A DNA stretch of 64,000 nucleotides from Serendipita indica DSM 11827 (lineage: Eukaryota; Basidiomycota; Agaricomycetes; Sebacinales; Serendipitaceae), in contig CAJVGD010000012.1 in the NCBI GenBank assembly GCA_910890315.1, positions 372,001 to 436,000 of the forward strand, written 5' to 3'. Under the pieces are notes generated by a model. The model searched no databases, was not told where the DNA came from, and worked only from the letters and a program-made list of their open reading frames with translations. This document shows positions 35,271 to 47,588 of this stretch, one piece after another. A program made the translations under genes and the position numbers. Each line of letters starts with the position of its first letter. Positions within the stretch are counted from its first letter, which is position 1.

Positions 35271-36157
35271 TCAATTCGATAGGGACGGCTGCTTTGTCGC
35301 TGAGGGAGACGACGCCTCTGCAGATCCGCTCGGAGTAGGCTCGTCAGTCTTGTAATCGGGAGCCTTGATGCCCCGTCCGTTGTGGTCGAGTCTCTTCTTT
35401 CCAATGCCGTGCATTCTTCCACGTTCGACGGTAACCTGCGTGATATTAGGTTAGAACATCACAAATGCTGACAGCGTACTGCGAGTTCTGGTGTAGCTAA
35501 GTGCTTTCTTGAAGCACTATACTGCTCTTTATCCCCTGAACTGGGCTGAGTTCTCTGTACAGACGTTAGGAGAAGCAAATTCTCGCAATCAGTACCCACA
35601 GGACGAAGACCGCGTTCCTGCAGAAACCAGTTAGTTATTGTATACGCCATCAATTGCTTTCCTACCTCGAGTTCTTCGCGGTGGCCTTTACGAGACAGGC
35701 GATTTGGACGGCCGATTCCGATACTAACTCCTTCGACAGCGACACCGAAGACTCCAGCCTTTTGCACGCCTCGTCCAGTACTCTTACTTTCCATCGCGTC
35801 CGAATCCTCATTGGTCAATGCAGGATGGCTCGACTTTGCGCGTTTCTGGTGCTTGTGTGGCGCAAAGGCGACTTGCTTTCTCGCGGCGCCGAGAAACGGG
35901 TGTGAGAATTTGCTCTTGCGGACGAGAGGAACTGGGCTGAATAGATTGATTGACTTCGTTGGTTGCAAGAGGTGTACGCTGATTCATTGTGAACAAAGAT
36001 AGGAGGCCGCGAGCGCGTGATATGCACGTCGTGAGCTCAGAAATCGGCGTACCTTTGAATTTAACCCATTTGGACTATGGTTTGGGTCCACCATGGGATG
36101 CGCTTGGACCGCTGCCCCGGCGAGTAGAAGCGAGAGAAGAGTCTGAGAGAACTTCAT
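35271..36157 (-). CDS. Secreted basic protein of unknown function
   Basis: A clear signal peptide (MKFSQTLLSLLLAGAAVQAHP, start at 36157) leads through an intron in the interval 36047-35950 to a basic exon reading INLFSPVPLVRKSKFSHPFL, AARKQVAFAPHKHQKRAKSS, then GVQKAGVFGVAVEGVSIGIG and RPNRLSRKGHREELE. Short introns separate ERGLRP, RTQPSSGDKEQYSASRKHLA and a final exon VTVERGRMHGIGKKRLDHNG, ending KQPSLSN (TGA at 35273). Exact junctions of the first intron are ambiguous: two acceptors give the same downstream frame. Several dibasic sites (KR, RK, KKR) suggest protease processing. No domain recognised. It is transcribed toward the third small secreted gene. Confidence 0.6.
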
Positions 36158-36399
36158 TGTAACAAATTATGAGCGAATGACGTGAACGATGATTAAAAGG
36201 CAAGTGATAAATAGTAAAGTAAACGCCGCCAATAATTAGAGCAGTTGTGGCAGAGGTCAAGATGCGTAACCCACCCTAAATCAAACGCCTAGGGTACTAT
36301 GTCACTATCAAAAGTAGTAATAGACACTCTAATTAGCTCCCAGATAATTTGTCCATCTATCTATCCAGGTTGACCGCAGCCGCGACTGGCTCGTCGCTG

Positions 36400-38455
36400 A
36401 TGCCCAGCATAACTACGCCAACACAGCAGCAGAATCCAGCACATGCGCTAATTGCACGCTCGTCGACGAGTTTGTCGCCAACTGAGACACTCACGACGCC
36501 CGCGACGGCGTCTGGAATCTTCCCTCGTACAGCAACGTCTTCTCTCAGGACGGGTATGTTGAATATTTATCATTTCCTATTCATACGATTATGCTCAACG
36601 ACTACGCATCTGTTTTGTAGGCAGTCCGCCGCGCGTCACTCATGAAGTTTCACTGGGAAGTAGCGGCGAAGAGGGAGTGGACAGCAATGAAGGAGAAGAA
36701 GGACAGTTTACCCCAATCGAAATTGACGAGACGTTTTCTGGCTCGCCGGGTCTACGATGGCCAGGAAATATCAAGATTATTGTCCAGGCCACGACATTCT
36801 GGTGAGAAAACCTTCATTCACTCTACTCGTACATTGCTCCTGATGACGTTGAATGTAGGGCACATAGAGATATACTTGTATTTGCCTCGCCATTTTTCGA
36901 CGCAGCATTGAGTGGAAGGTACGAAAGGTTAGTTGACCGAGAACGTATATTGACCGAATACTGGGTCCTTTTAGTTGGTCGGAAACCAAAGCGCGTCCTG
37001 TATCCACGTCGTCAATTATCACTATTCAGCAAACACCATCTGTACATGGGCAACAGCTCGCCACTGCGTTTGAAGAAAGCGAACCATCTGTGACAATTAC
37101 CGCTGGCCCAGATGAACAGACCACAAACGACCTTGCCGAGACGTCGGAAAACGAGAGCAGTTTCTTCTCTGTTCGCATCAGCCCATCGTCGGACAGCGAG
37201 AACGAACATTCAGACGAGGCACAAGGGCGTGTGCGCTCCTCTTCATCTTCACGTGAAGGTGGAGATGAGGACGAAGGAGAGACAGAGGAAGCCAAGACCC
37301 TTTCCGCAGTAGAAGAGGCCGAGAAGGACGCCGCGCGAATTTCCTCTTTGGATAAACTGCAAGGGAGAATACCACCTGCGATTCCGCACCCTTCACGACT
37401 GCCTGGGTCAAAGAGTCCAAAGAAGAAAGCCTACCGTCGTTCACGCGTCCCAGAGGGCGTTATCATTCTCAAGGAAGAACGAGCGACTATATTTCACGAC
37501 TTTTTAAAGTTTATTTATCCGCAGTAAGGTCATTTATCTACTGCGGAAATCTCACTCATTGTGTTCAGTCTCGAATGTACCATTACTTGGAAGAACGTTG
37601 AAGGGCTCATGAACATTTCCGACAAGCTCTGCGTGCCTTCACTTCAGAATGCATGCTTACAGTTTCTGCTGTCGCATGCAGCTGGCAAACCTATCAAAGC
37701 GATGCGGATTGCCGAGATTTTTGGACAAGAGGAGCTCTATCGGGAGGCGAGTCGGTATGTGACCGTATTCTAGCCGAACTATCACCTCAAATTTGTTCAG
37801 CTTTGTCTTGGAAGACCTCTATGGATGGTCCGAGGAAGAGTTGAACACACTCTCCAAGGACACGCTGCTCAAGCTCGAGAAACGGCGAAATTGGTTCCTT
37901 GAACGTGTTCTCAAGCTTGGAACCGTCTCCATTGCAAAGGAATACCAGTGTTGTGCGACGTGTCCAGACCCCTCAATTTGCGCTCGTCAACTGGAGGAGA
38001 GGTGGAAGGCAGGGTACATGGCCCTGTTCCGTTTTGGTATAGGCGCCAATTGCGAATCTAGACCTCATCTGATCTTCCATAGGCCCCGCACAGCCGTCAA
38101 TGGTGTTTCGTTATCTGCGTTCGCTCGAAGGCGGGTCCCCTCCTCTGGCCCTGACCCATCTCAGTTGTCAAATGCATGCGAAGACGTGGGTGGAGAATTG
38201 TAAGAGCCCCTTTTGATGCCGTGTTTGTCTCAATCCTCCGTGACAGTGTTCGACCGGATGTTTAGCCTGGGCGTCCGCGGTGCAGAACCCCCCGCGCTGA
38301 CAACGCGTGTAGGAAGCGTAACACCGTCTCAAGGACTGCGACGGAACTTTTTGTACTGCACCCTCATGCCTGAGCCGAGTGCGAGCCGGAACATTAGCAA
38401 ACACGCCACAAACTCGGCACGAGATCGTCAGACGAGAGGAAGTAGTCTTTATTGA
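36400..38455 (+). CDS. BTB/POZ-domain protein with split BTB
   Basis: BTB domains mediate dimerisation and often recruit cullin-3 ligases; the partner here is unknown. After a Ser/Thr-rich N-terminus (MPSITTPTQQQNP) the domain starts LRWPGNIKIIVQATTFW and continues AHRDILVFASPFFDAALSG. The BTB is then interrupted by an insert of about 150 residues, acidic and Ser-rich (ENESSFFSVRISPSSDSENE), before it resumes with PEGVIILKEERATIFHDFLK, FIYPQ and LECTITWKNVEGLMNISDKL. A helical BACK-like region follows (FVLEDLYGWSEEELNTLSKD), then a Cys cluster (CCATCPDPSICARQ). The stop is TGA at 38453-38455. Start assigned to the first ATG consistent with the reading frame; an upstream ATG-less extension to 36349 is open. 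Such long inserts in the BTB are seen in Agaricomycete paralogue families. Confidence 0.8.
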
Positions 38456-39067
38456 ATATATGGGTATATTCTACCTGATCGCCTCGCTCAGCACTTGGGC
38501 CTGAACGATGCGGGGTAGTTGAAGAGGGGGGGGGGTCTACTGACCATTTGGACGAAATTGGGTGCTTTTCGTGAACTTTAATTTGTGATGGGCGATTCAG
38601 TTGGCCAACGACCGTCCCTATCGGCGGGCTTGTAATTTGCTCGTTTGAACCCCCGATTGCCGTCGGACGTCCGCCAAAGGAGCGCGCGGATGGAAAGTGT
38701 TTCGCAGCAAAAAAAGCGCAGTAAAAGGAATATCAGCGAGGATCGAATGAGGTCGGGTTGATGACCCAGTGGGGCTTACATAATACATTCGAGTGACCCG
38801 CTGCTTAGCAATCTAAAAGTGCTTAGCCTAGCAGTTTCCCGATTCTTCGGCAAGACGCGCGAGCATCATTTGCCCGGTGCCGCGTCAACTTATAAGCATC
38901 CCAAACGCACCGGTTGGTTTGGCCACTTGATTCTTGAACTCTGCGTCCACTTGGCCCCTTTGCCACAAACCACCTAAGCCACGGCCAACTATACGCTCAA
39001 CAACAGTTTAGAGATTATAGAAAACACTCTAGATTCTCTAACAACTACACTCGACACTTGGAACACA
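38456..39067. other. Intergenic region upstream of the bZIP gene
   Basis: No gene is supported. The 612 bp contain a nine-base G run near 38527 and would hold the bZIP promoter and 5' leader. Confidence 0.5.
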
Positions 39068-39894
39068 ATGTACGGTCCTACATTGACCCAGCCTGCGTCC
39101 ATCCACACGCTTATCCATCCTACTTCTCCACAGCAGACGTCTTTCCATCAAGGCGTTGGAATTACCAAGTTGGAGAATACGCCAGCTACGATGAACGGTG
39201 CAAATGGACGCTCGGCATCGCCAACAACGTCCGGAGACAATGGGTCCCCATCAGCTCACCATCTCTCACCTGATGAGAACCCAAATGGATCCAAGGGACG
39301 TACATTGAGCAACAGTAAGCGCGCCGAACAGAACCGAAGAGCTCAGCGCGCATTCAGAATGCGAAGAGACGCGTACGTAGTCTATCCGTCTTTACTAATC
39401 TCTTGGTTTGCTGACAAATTTACCCTTTTATTTCCCGTCCTGCCGCCCGTGATGTCGGTGCCGATGCGTCATCCTTTTATCCTCTATGATCTGCCTTTGT
39501 GGGGATGATCACTCACAGACGTGTCAAGTATCTCGAAGAACAGGCAGCACTTTTACAAGAGACATTGGCACATGCAGAAGCAACAAACAAGCGGTGGGAA
39601 GAATGTCGGGCCCTCGTCGACCAGCTCCGACATGAAAATAGCATGCTCCGGTCTGCGCTCGAGAATGCGGGTATCGACGTTGAATCGATATCTAATCAGT
39701 CCACGACCTCGTCAAATCTTGCTGGAGCAACTTCGGCGCCAGCGACCACCAGCCCAAATGGCGTCGATGGTGATGCACACCGACCACTTTTACTCCACAC
39801 AACCCAGAGCGCCTATGATGATGCTATTCTAGAACCAAGCAAAAAGCGCAAACGCATCATCGAGACGAATGGCCATGTCGAGACTGCAAGCTAG
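39068..39894 (+). CDS. bZIP transcription factor, Yap/Pap1-like basic region
   Basis: A nuclear DNA-binding factor. MYGPTLTQPASIHTL begins a Ser/Thr/Pro-rich N-terminus. The basic region is KRAEQNRRAQRAFRMRRDA, split by an intron after DA (donor GTACGT near 39373, acceptor near 39518) and continuing RVKYLEEQAALLQETLAHAE; leucine-zipper heptads run through WEECRALVDQLRHENSMLRS. The QNRRAQRAFRMR signature is that of fungal AP-1/Yap-type factors. The Cys-rich oxidative-stress domains of Yap1 are absent and the protein is short (about 230 residues), so regulation by the Yap1 redox switch is unlikely. It ends KKRKRIIETNGHVETAS. Confidence 0.88.
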
Positions 39895-40493
39895 AATTCT
39901 CGCCCTGCTCTCGGCCGCCTCTTCCTGCAAGTGATCATGGGACAGCAACCTCCAGGAATACGGCCATTTCCGGGTCGTACACGCCCTCGTTCATGAAACG
40001 TGTTGACCTTCCCTAGTCCCATGGATCATCCCCCTGCTCCTCAACCCCTGCCTAGAAGGGTGTCGAGCACTGTCGACGTTGGGCTCATACACGTATTCCC
40101 ACCCCTCTAATCATCACTCTTCCTGTATTTCTTGCTGTATGAATTGTTGTCACACACATGCGCTGAGGTATTTATCCGCACAAAGGGATCGTCGCCTTGT
40201 GCTGGAATGTCAATAAACGCCGCTTTACAACGCACAGAATGAAACTGTAAGCTGAATGAGATTGCATAGGTTAAAAGAGTGAGCCATTAGGCGTTGCTAG
40301 GATATCGAGTACGCAAAGGAGAGTTGAACAGCACCGCTGCGAAGAGAGAAATCAAACTGTTACTAGTTTATGAGCTAAATGTACGCTTTAGATAAAGAAT
40401 GACGTACTCAGATAAAGTTATCGACGACCGTGGAAGGGTGGTTTCCATCTGCGCGCGCGCTTGTCCGAGGCAATGGCGCTCACGAAGCGCAGC
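39895..40493. other. Intergenic region between bZIP and the repeat-peptide gene
   Basis: No gene is supported in these 599 bp, which lie between convergent transcripts. An AATAAACG motif at about 40212 may act in 3' end formation. Confidence 0.45.
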
Positions 40494-40966
40494 TCACTTT
40501 CCAGCGGCAGGGAGCCCTGCAGCCTTTGCATTTACGGCACGTTTAGCGAGGGGTGGGATTGCATCAATTGCGAGTTCTGCTCGTGCTTTAGCTGGTCGGA
40601 TTGCGTCCTCGTCGGCACGTTTGGCGACACCCGGAAGGCCAGCTGCATTTACTTTAGCTACACCTGGGAGACCGCGAGCGGGTGCGGGTGCGGGTACGGG
40701 TGCGGGTGCACGTTTGGCAACACCCGGGAGAGCAGCAGCGTTTATTTTGGCTACGCCTGGGAGGGCACGTTTGCCAACACCAGGAAGAGGTGCTTTGATG
40801 CCAGCGTTGGGTGCGTTCTATCATATCGAGTCAGCACTCATATCGTCGAGGACAGTGAGAAGATGTGTGGAGTCGCAAAAGAGAGTTGACGTACAGGCAC
40901 GGGCGAGGCGCCGACACCGACAATGGTTGCGAGTGCCACGAGTCCTAGGGTGTAGTTGATGCGCAT
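40494..40966 (-). CDS. Candidate Kex2-processed repeat peptide precursor
   Basis: This gene is easy to miss because it has one intron and small exons. Exon 1 (40966-40895) encodes a signal peptide, MRINYTLGLVALATIVGVGA; an intron with GTACGT donor and ATAG acceptor (40894-40818) leads to exon 2 (40817-40494), ending GLPAAGK and TGA. The 131-residue precursor has four Lys-Arg sites. The segments between them carry variants of one motif: PLPGVGKR, ALPGVAKINAAALPGVAKR, GLPGVAKVNAAGLPGVAKR, IPPLAKR. A hexanucleotide tract encodes an Ala-Pro run (APAPVPAPAPA). This matches the layout of fungal KEP proteins cut by Kex2 into similar short peptides. There are no Cys or Tyr residues in the repeats and no modifying enzyme next door. 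The biological role is unknown. Confidence 0.8.
40680..40710 (-). repeat. Hexanucleotide tract coding Ala-Pro repeats
   Basis: Five imperfect copies of GGGTGC (one GGGTAC) lie inside the peptide precursor gene and encode the Pro-Ala run read on the minus strand. Such tracts change length easily, so alleles may differ here. Confidence 0.85.
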
Positions 40967-42030
40967 TCTCCTGCGTCTTCTTTGTTTCCACTAGCTGAGT
41001 TGGGCTTGAGTTTTTAAGTTTGTCGAGGCGAGAAGAGGAGATGTAGCTTGGGAGGGGGGGAGGAAGCAACGGAAGCACATGCACCACTGCGGGCGCTGGG
41101 CTTTATGAAGACCGGTCGCTTTGTCTTGGAAGCGCGAGTAAGGCTTGCATCACTTGGGCTTCGCGGGGGAATTACTGGGGCCACACGACGGTGCCTGAGC
41201 AGATGGACATTCTAGCGGCCTGTCTGGGGACGAGGAGTGGCAAGTAATGTGCTCAGAGAACATGAATTGGGGATTCGCATCGATGAAATGACGAATAGGG
41301 GCCTTGCATGGAAGAGGGATCCCGTCGTGAGGAAGCTGTAAGAGGTCACCGCCTCGTCGTGATTGGTTCATTATGAATAACCTCGGTAGGACACGGGGGT
41401 TCAAAGCGGCACGTTTGAAGCACGAATGCACGCGAAGCCTGGGAGAAGCTAAGTTGACAAAAGAATATCCGCCTGAGTCCGCTCGGCAGGGTGCTTTGAG
41501 GCTGCCATAGACGCATTTAAACCTCGAGGTTATAAAAACACCGTTTGGATTGTCTGCCGCTGATTGCTCAGACCAAGGATCTGGCATATCATGACATGAG
41601 TAGCCTCTTGTACCATTTGTTACGAGGTATAAAGCCATGTAAACCATTCTCTTGACATTGTAGTGCCTAAATTCGTCGCCAATGTACTGTCAGTATCATT
41701 CTGCCTCTTTCCTGGAACGGAAATGGGGTTAGATTGTATTAGAAAGGCGTAATTATACCATCTTGTGATGTATAAAGTCGTCTTGTCGTCCCCAGTGACT
41801 GTTTCTGGCCGATTACGTCGGCTAATCTCCTTGACTCGCACATCTAGGAATCGTTTCTAACACTTAAATTAAAGGAGCTGTCCACAATCCCCTCGGTGAA
41901 GGGTAGTTGCGGCCACTTATCATCGCCAGGACCAGAATGCAATGACACCATTCGTAGGTTCACGATCATTCACAGGGAGATAGTACAAGCTAAACACACA
42001 AATATAGACGACACCCAGCAAAATAGCGCA
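40967..42030. other. Intergenic region upstream of the repeat-peptide gene
   Basis: No gene is supported in these 1,064 bp. An open minus frame of 165 codons at 41150-41647 has no signal peptide, domain or convincing splice context and I leave it out. Confidence 0.45.
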
Positions 42031-45000
42031 TCACGCATCCATCCCAGCCAACAGACTGAACACACTCGTACCAGCAGGCAATCTCCCTCTCGCGTTCATC
42101 TTGGGCTGGCTATTCGCATGGGTATCCTTCTCCTTGGGTTTCTTCTTCTTCGTTAGATCGTCACCAATGTGCATCTCCAGGCCTTCGGAGACGGCATCCC
42201 ACACACCGTCATCCAACAACGCCTCCGGCGCGAGAGTAGTCTCCGCCGACGCTTGTTGCCGCGGCAGTGGATTCAAGGAGCGAGCACAGAGTCGGTGGAA
42301 CACTCTCCCGCGGAACCTAGAGAGGCTCAGGGGAACGCGGGTGGTCAATCCGAGTGATTGGACAATCATTTGGACCGCCTCGATGACACTGAGTGCTCTT
42401 GCGAGGAGTTGTATCGTACGCTCTGATAGATCGATTGGCTCTTCGCTAAGCAAGTCGTCCACTTGCCCTCCGACGGCAGATTCCCAGGGGGTCCCGACGC
42501 CAAATGCAACCATTAGAGCTAAAATCTCCGCCTTTGCCCATTTCCGATGCATAGGGCCAGGAAAGGTCCCTCTTTCCACTTCCCTTGACCCTGCGTGTCG
42601 AATCAACCATCGCGTGGCAACGACTGGGGCGATCCATTCCTTTGGTAGTGCAAGAACTTTAGGGTGGTTGGATCCTGTCGCAAGGAGGAGTATGCCAAGG
42701 CGGCTGGATTCTTCCTGGAGTTGTATAGGGTGACTCGGTGACGTTCGTATGTGAGCGTTGGTCGACTGTCCAAACCCGGATTCCTCTTGGTGATACGCCT
42801 CTTCGATCAAGGCGTTGAGATCCTCGACGAGAACTTTTTCCTCTGCAATCCTCGCTCCCCGTCGAACGTACTCGGTGACATGGCAATCCGGTAGATTTTC
42901 CTCTTCATCTTCGGTTTCTGATTCATCTTCCTCAGCAATTGCTTCCTGGCCGGGTATAGTTGGTAAATGAGACTCCTCTTTGGCCCCTTTAAGACGCTGT
43001 AGAGCACCTTTGAGCGCGACCAGCGGATCCTCCTCCTCCGAGTCAGCATCCATCACATCGATAATCTCGTCCTCGTCTTCTTCATCCCAACTCTCCTCGT
43101 CCTCTGTTGTCTTCGTTGGGGCGATACGAGGCTGCTGTCCCTCGGCGACCATCTTTTGAATCGCCTCATCCACCTCGTCCTCTGGTTCAGGCAAAGGAAC
43201 ATATACTCCAATGCCCTGGTCCAGGATGGCGTATAACCATCTCCTGAGCGGTCCAGCTGCCTCATTGGAACTCGCACAGGATGCCATATCGGGACTTTCC
43301 AGGAATATGCGCGGCCACATTGTTCCACTGATGAGGACATCCAAGATTTTTGGGTCGAGTATACCCGCGCGGTATGCCTGGATATACTGATTCTGGACCA
43401 TTATCAGGGGATTCGACTGGCTAGGTATAGAGTGCTTCTGTGCACTCGGAGAGTGTCGTGGTGAGGTGTCGTTTTCCTCCACTGGTACCAAAGCTTCAAG
43501 TCGACATTGGTCAATATTGGCATGTAACGGACAGAACGATGTGGGCCAAAGTGCTTGAGGATGTGCAGTCGAGGAGAGTGGGATGGCGTAGAAGAGGGCA
43601 CCTTCTACAATGCGATTAACGATCATATCTATTTCCGGATCGGTAGTGTGTCCTGGCCGCAGGAGCATTCGCTTTGTCGTCGTCCTGATCACGTCCACCA
43701 CTCCAATCCCTCCCCCCTTTCTCTTTCTGCCGTTCGGCTTGGATAATCCCTGCAGCACCGCTGCGAGCGTATTGGCGGTATAGATAATCCGCTTTACTGC
43801 CGGTAGTTTGTGCTCGTATAGGAAGTCTTGAAGGGAGTAATGTGGCATTGAAGTAGATATTGGTGAGGAATTCTCCTTGCGCGTAAAATCGTTACCAACG
43901 AATGCAGCCAATAAGGGTAGCAAGGGTGGTGGAATGCCCAATGATGCAGCAGTGCTCTCTGGTGTGTAAACAGGAAACACAAGAGAAGTGAATTCATCGG
44001 GTGGAATGACGCCTCGGGTTGTAGGTGCGCTGCCCACAGGATTGAGCCTGGATTTTGCGCTTACTGTACGGGCACGTTTCTTCTTCTGCACCGGTTTGAA
44101 TCCTTCTTCTGAGTCTCCTCCTCCCCCGCTCACGTCTGCCAGATCCTCCCAGAATTTTGAGTCTGCGCTGATCTCCGTGGGCGATAACAAGGACGCAATG
44201 GACGAGTTGACCGAAATACTGGAAACTGTCCTTGACCGCGCTGTATCCGAAGGAGGAAGGACAGTGGTCCATTCGAGCTCGTCGAGCGGGATATAGCCAC
44301 GGTAGCCCGCCGCGTTGAGAATGACGAAGTCCGAGTCCAATGCCGCCACATAGGCACCGATTCGTGCGGCCAATTCGGCCATGAATGGATCCGCCTCGCG
44401 GTCCGCGAAGTAGACTTTCAGTGTCGTTTTTGGGCGGGTTGATGGGAAGGAGATGCCAGTTGGCTTGGTTGTGAAGCACGAGGAGAGGTCGAGTAGCGTC
44501 TCAACACACGTTGTGTACAACAGTGGTGGTATTATCTGCGTCTCGTTCAGGAACCGTGGAGCGACCCGCGTCAACTGTGAGGTGCGGAAGAAGAGTGTAG
44601 AATGATGCACATTTGAGCTCATCAGCCGGGAAATGCGTGTCTGGAACTTGGATTCTTCTTGTGGTCCTATTAAAATGTCAACCTTGCTGCAGTTTGAGCT
44701 CTACTGTTGGCACACCATCGAAGACAAATGAAAGATTGACGCCGACGCTCATCCACGAGTCGACGGTGCGCTTGATGGCGTCCGCAAAGCGGTCATACTC
44801 TCCTCCATATACCCACGGGATCTTGGACGTTTGATAGAGCATATATATGAAACTGGCTCGCCGTCAGAACGTACCCGCGCCAAGGATCTGAAAGATAAAA
44901 GATATCTCACCCCCACCCATCAACGACAATCTCTACATTGGGCAGTATTGAAAGGTCGTCTGTATCCTGTGTCGCCTCACCATCCTTATTCAACTCGACC

Positions 45001-45059
45001 GTCTTTGCGACGGCTAGACGGTGGGTACGCAGGTACGTTGTCAATCCACTAACACCCAT
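42031..45059 (-). CDS. Asteroid-like protein (XPG/FEN1 nuclease superfamily)
   Basis: Asteroid proteins are divergent members of the XPG nuclease fold; their substrates are poorly known. The N-terminus MGVSGLTTYLRTHRLAVAKT is the XPG-N start (Met-Gly-V-x-G-L). It continues ILPNVEIVVDGWG, then across introns IPWVYGGEYDRFADAIKRTV and WMSVGVNLSFVFDGVPT, the FxFDG nuclease motif. The long last exon (42031-44622) holds the XPG-I region: TTLKVYFADREADPFMAELA, ALDSDFVILNAAGYRGYIPL, where acidic residues line the active site. An acidic linker (EESWDEEDEDEIIDVMDADS) and a long C-terminal domain follow. One inferred intron near 44660 is only 28 nt, which should be verified. Stop TGA at 42031-42033. Confidence 0.85.
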
Positions 45060-45350
45060 TCTCGAGTTTGACGCCAGTTCCGCTGTGCTGGTGCTTGTGG
45101 ACGCGACAGCGGGAGGCTGATATCGTCAGGCGTAAGGCCCTCCAGAGATCGATGGGCTTCAATTTTCTCTTAATACGATTGGGGTGCTTTAGGCATCGAA
45201 TAACACGCGCTGCGATAAATTTCGGGGCACGCGTTCGTGAGTGCGGGGTACAAGGTTCACGTCAACGTGTCGAGCTATGTAAGCAATTGGCCATTGCTGG
45301 TAAACACAAGGAATAGCTGATAGAATCCTTTACTGATGGGAATAGACCAG

Positions 45351-47276
45351 TCACATATAGCTATCACTAGTACAATGATGAAGCATCCCAGAGGAAGTCT
45401 CGACATTCCAAGTTATATCTCCATCCTGGATAGTGTATGTATACGAATGAGCTAGAGAACTCTGGCCTAATCCGAAGTGGCAGCCTTCATTGTGGCCCAA
45501 GGTCCGAGCCGCTGCATCTTGCAATGTAAGGTGCAGATCATATCCATTCTTCTCGAACACGTTCCAACAAACTCCAGTTTTCACGTCCTCGGGTGGGTAA
45601 GCGTCCTCGATGATCTTCTCTAACTCCACCAATCGTCTAATGTCATACTGGTGATGGTGGGCCAGGCGGAAGAGATATCCCTGTGTTGATATAAACTTCT
45701 CTGTTAGATGAGCAAGGGCTGCGACGAGACTTTCGATATCTAGCGAGTGTCTCGCATGTACTAGTATGGTAAGGGCATCAAACATAGAATCAGAGTGAGG
45801 AGTTCCCCGAACACCCCAACCATAAATGGCAGCTCCAATACACCCTGGTGATAGAGACATCAGATCCAATTGATAAGAGAACCGATGAAGTAAGTGGCAA
45901 ATCATCGCCAGGGCCGAAACTCGCAAGGAAAAATTGTATGTGTTCAGATCAACGATCTGCAAAACTTTGGTTGAAATACCTTTCAACGTTGAAATCGTGC
46001 CGCGGGTGTTATAGGAGTTTCGTTCCCAAAATCGCATGAGAACGAATGAGCAAAAGACGTCTGCGGAATGTTCTCTCAATGGGAGAATCTCGAGCTCTAC
46101 ATGTACTCGAATAATTCTCCAAATATCTGCTTTCACGGAGTCAAAGGAGTAATTATTCGCCTCGAGTGCTGCTAAAATGAAAACCAAGCTCTCTCTATGA
46201 ATGTGAGCGATATCCGGTGATGTCGTACGCGGCATCCAGTCACCGCAAGTGGGCGACACTAGCAAGCTGGCCGTCAGTTTTGTCAGACGTTGCCGGCTCC
46301 AATACAAATCATAGCCCCAAGCTTGCACACATTTGAGTATTCTCGAATAGAGTCGTGGGTCGATGTCGTGCAGCGCGGCCAAACTTTCTGCAGTATAAGT
46401 AACGCCGTGATTCGTTTGGATGAGGGTAGCCAGAGCAATGCGGTAATCTTCTTCAGACCCATACGACTTGATGCGTTGGAGCAACTCCGTCACGATCCAT
46501 GGCTTCAATCCACTTTCATCGTAAATCTTTTGCACATCCTTTCGATCGATCCTATACTGTACAAGTTCGGCAGTCAGACGCGGAGGTCTCCCTTTCCCTT
46601 TGCAACGTTAGATTCATTCCATGGGCAAAGTCCAACTCACGCTTGCTGGGCTTCGTTGCTACGAAGTCTCCATCTGGATCATCCAGCAAATTGCTCGTGT
46701 ACGGGTATGATTGATCTTTTATTCCGAGCCGCTTCAGATATTCGATCCGGTCGTAGCGAATGGCTTCCATGGCAGTAGCGTGCGCTTCCAATCTCTGCTC
46801 CGTCTCGTCACCTGGAGACCTAGAATGAACGCGTTAAAAGCTGACAAGGAGTCACTGCACGCTCACATGGATACAACTGTCAGGAGGAGTCGGAGCGCAC
46901 TATGCAGCGCCCGAAGACGAACAATGAGTCGAGTAGAGTCATCTTTTCGCTTCCATGAGAATTTCTTCGCCTTTTGGGACATAATAGAGTCGAGCTCCAC
47001 TGGTATCTCATGGAGAATGACAGTAACCACAAGTAGTACCTCATCCAGATCTCTGGTAATCTTGGGATCTTGGAGCTGTGAGACCTTTTCCGGTTTCCAA
47101 GCGCATTTCGGAAGCTTTTTGAGTGCAGTTTCGATCAGAAATAGCTCGGTAGAAAGGCAAGCGAGCCCGTTGGGTGTGTTCTCTGATTTTGTGACTTTCT
47201 GCACGCGCCCTCCGATATCTTCGGCCTGTTTGATGATCTGAGACACACTTTTGGCAAGTTCGATAGGTCGAGGCAT
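45351..47276 (-). CDS. Unrecognised helical protein with a decayed paralogue in the window
   Basis: I do not recognise the family. Three exons join in frame: MPRPIELAKSVSQIIKQAED...ALRLLLTVVSM, SPGDETEQRLEAHATAMEAI...DPDGDFVATKPSK, and RKGRPPRLTAELVQYRIDRK...HHCTSDSYM, about 600 residues. Sequence is mostly amphipathic helix; there is no signal peptide or membrane span. A basic motif (KRKGRPPR) resembles an AT-hook core (RGRP-like) but lacks the exact GRP context, so DNA binding is only a guess. The first exon looks like the small helical N-terminal domains found ahead of fungal ankyrin or NACHT proteins, though no such domain follows. A broken copy lies at 52895-53860 on the other strand. 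Start chosen at MPRPIEL because the paralogue begins the same way. Confidence 0.65.
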
Positions 47277-47588
47277 CCTTTCGGAATCGAAGGCTATCAA
47301 GGTGAAGTCCAAGCGCAGAGCTCCTCCTAGTGATACACGGTGCCTTCTATTAGGCCTAACTATTGTATACAAAGGTATGTTCAATCAGCAGAGAGTGCCG
47401 CGGTTTGATTCAATCCAAGCACGATTGCACGCGAAACCAGATATTCTCACTGAAATGGCCAGAAATATCCGTCGCCAAATGTCCTTGTTGATACAAATAT
47501 AATAGAATAGGCTGAGAATTCCTAACCATGAATCCAAAGCATGTGAATAGAGAGAGAACAGAGCACATGAAGCATGGTATCATTGGCT
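47277..47588. other. Intergenic gap between helical protein and MADS-box gene
   Basis: These 312 bp separate the start of the helical gene from the stop of the MADS-box gene, both on the minus strand. Nothing else is seen. Confidence 0.5.

Noticed and set aside
40399-40959. Plus-strand frames with ATPGRPAAF repeats over the peptide gene
   Set aside because: They are antisense of the LPGVA repeats. The minus strand has the signal peptide, consensus splice sites and KR sites.
41150-41647. 165-codon minus-strand frame
   Set aside because: No domain, signal peptide or splice context, and composition is not gene-like; not enough to call a gene.
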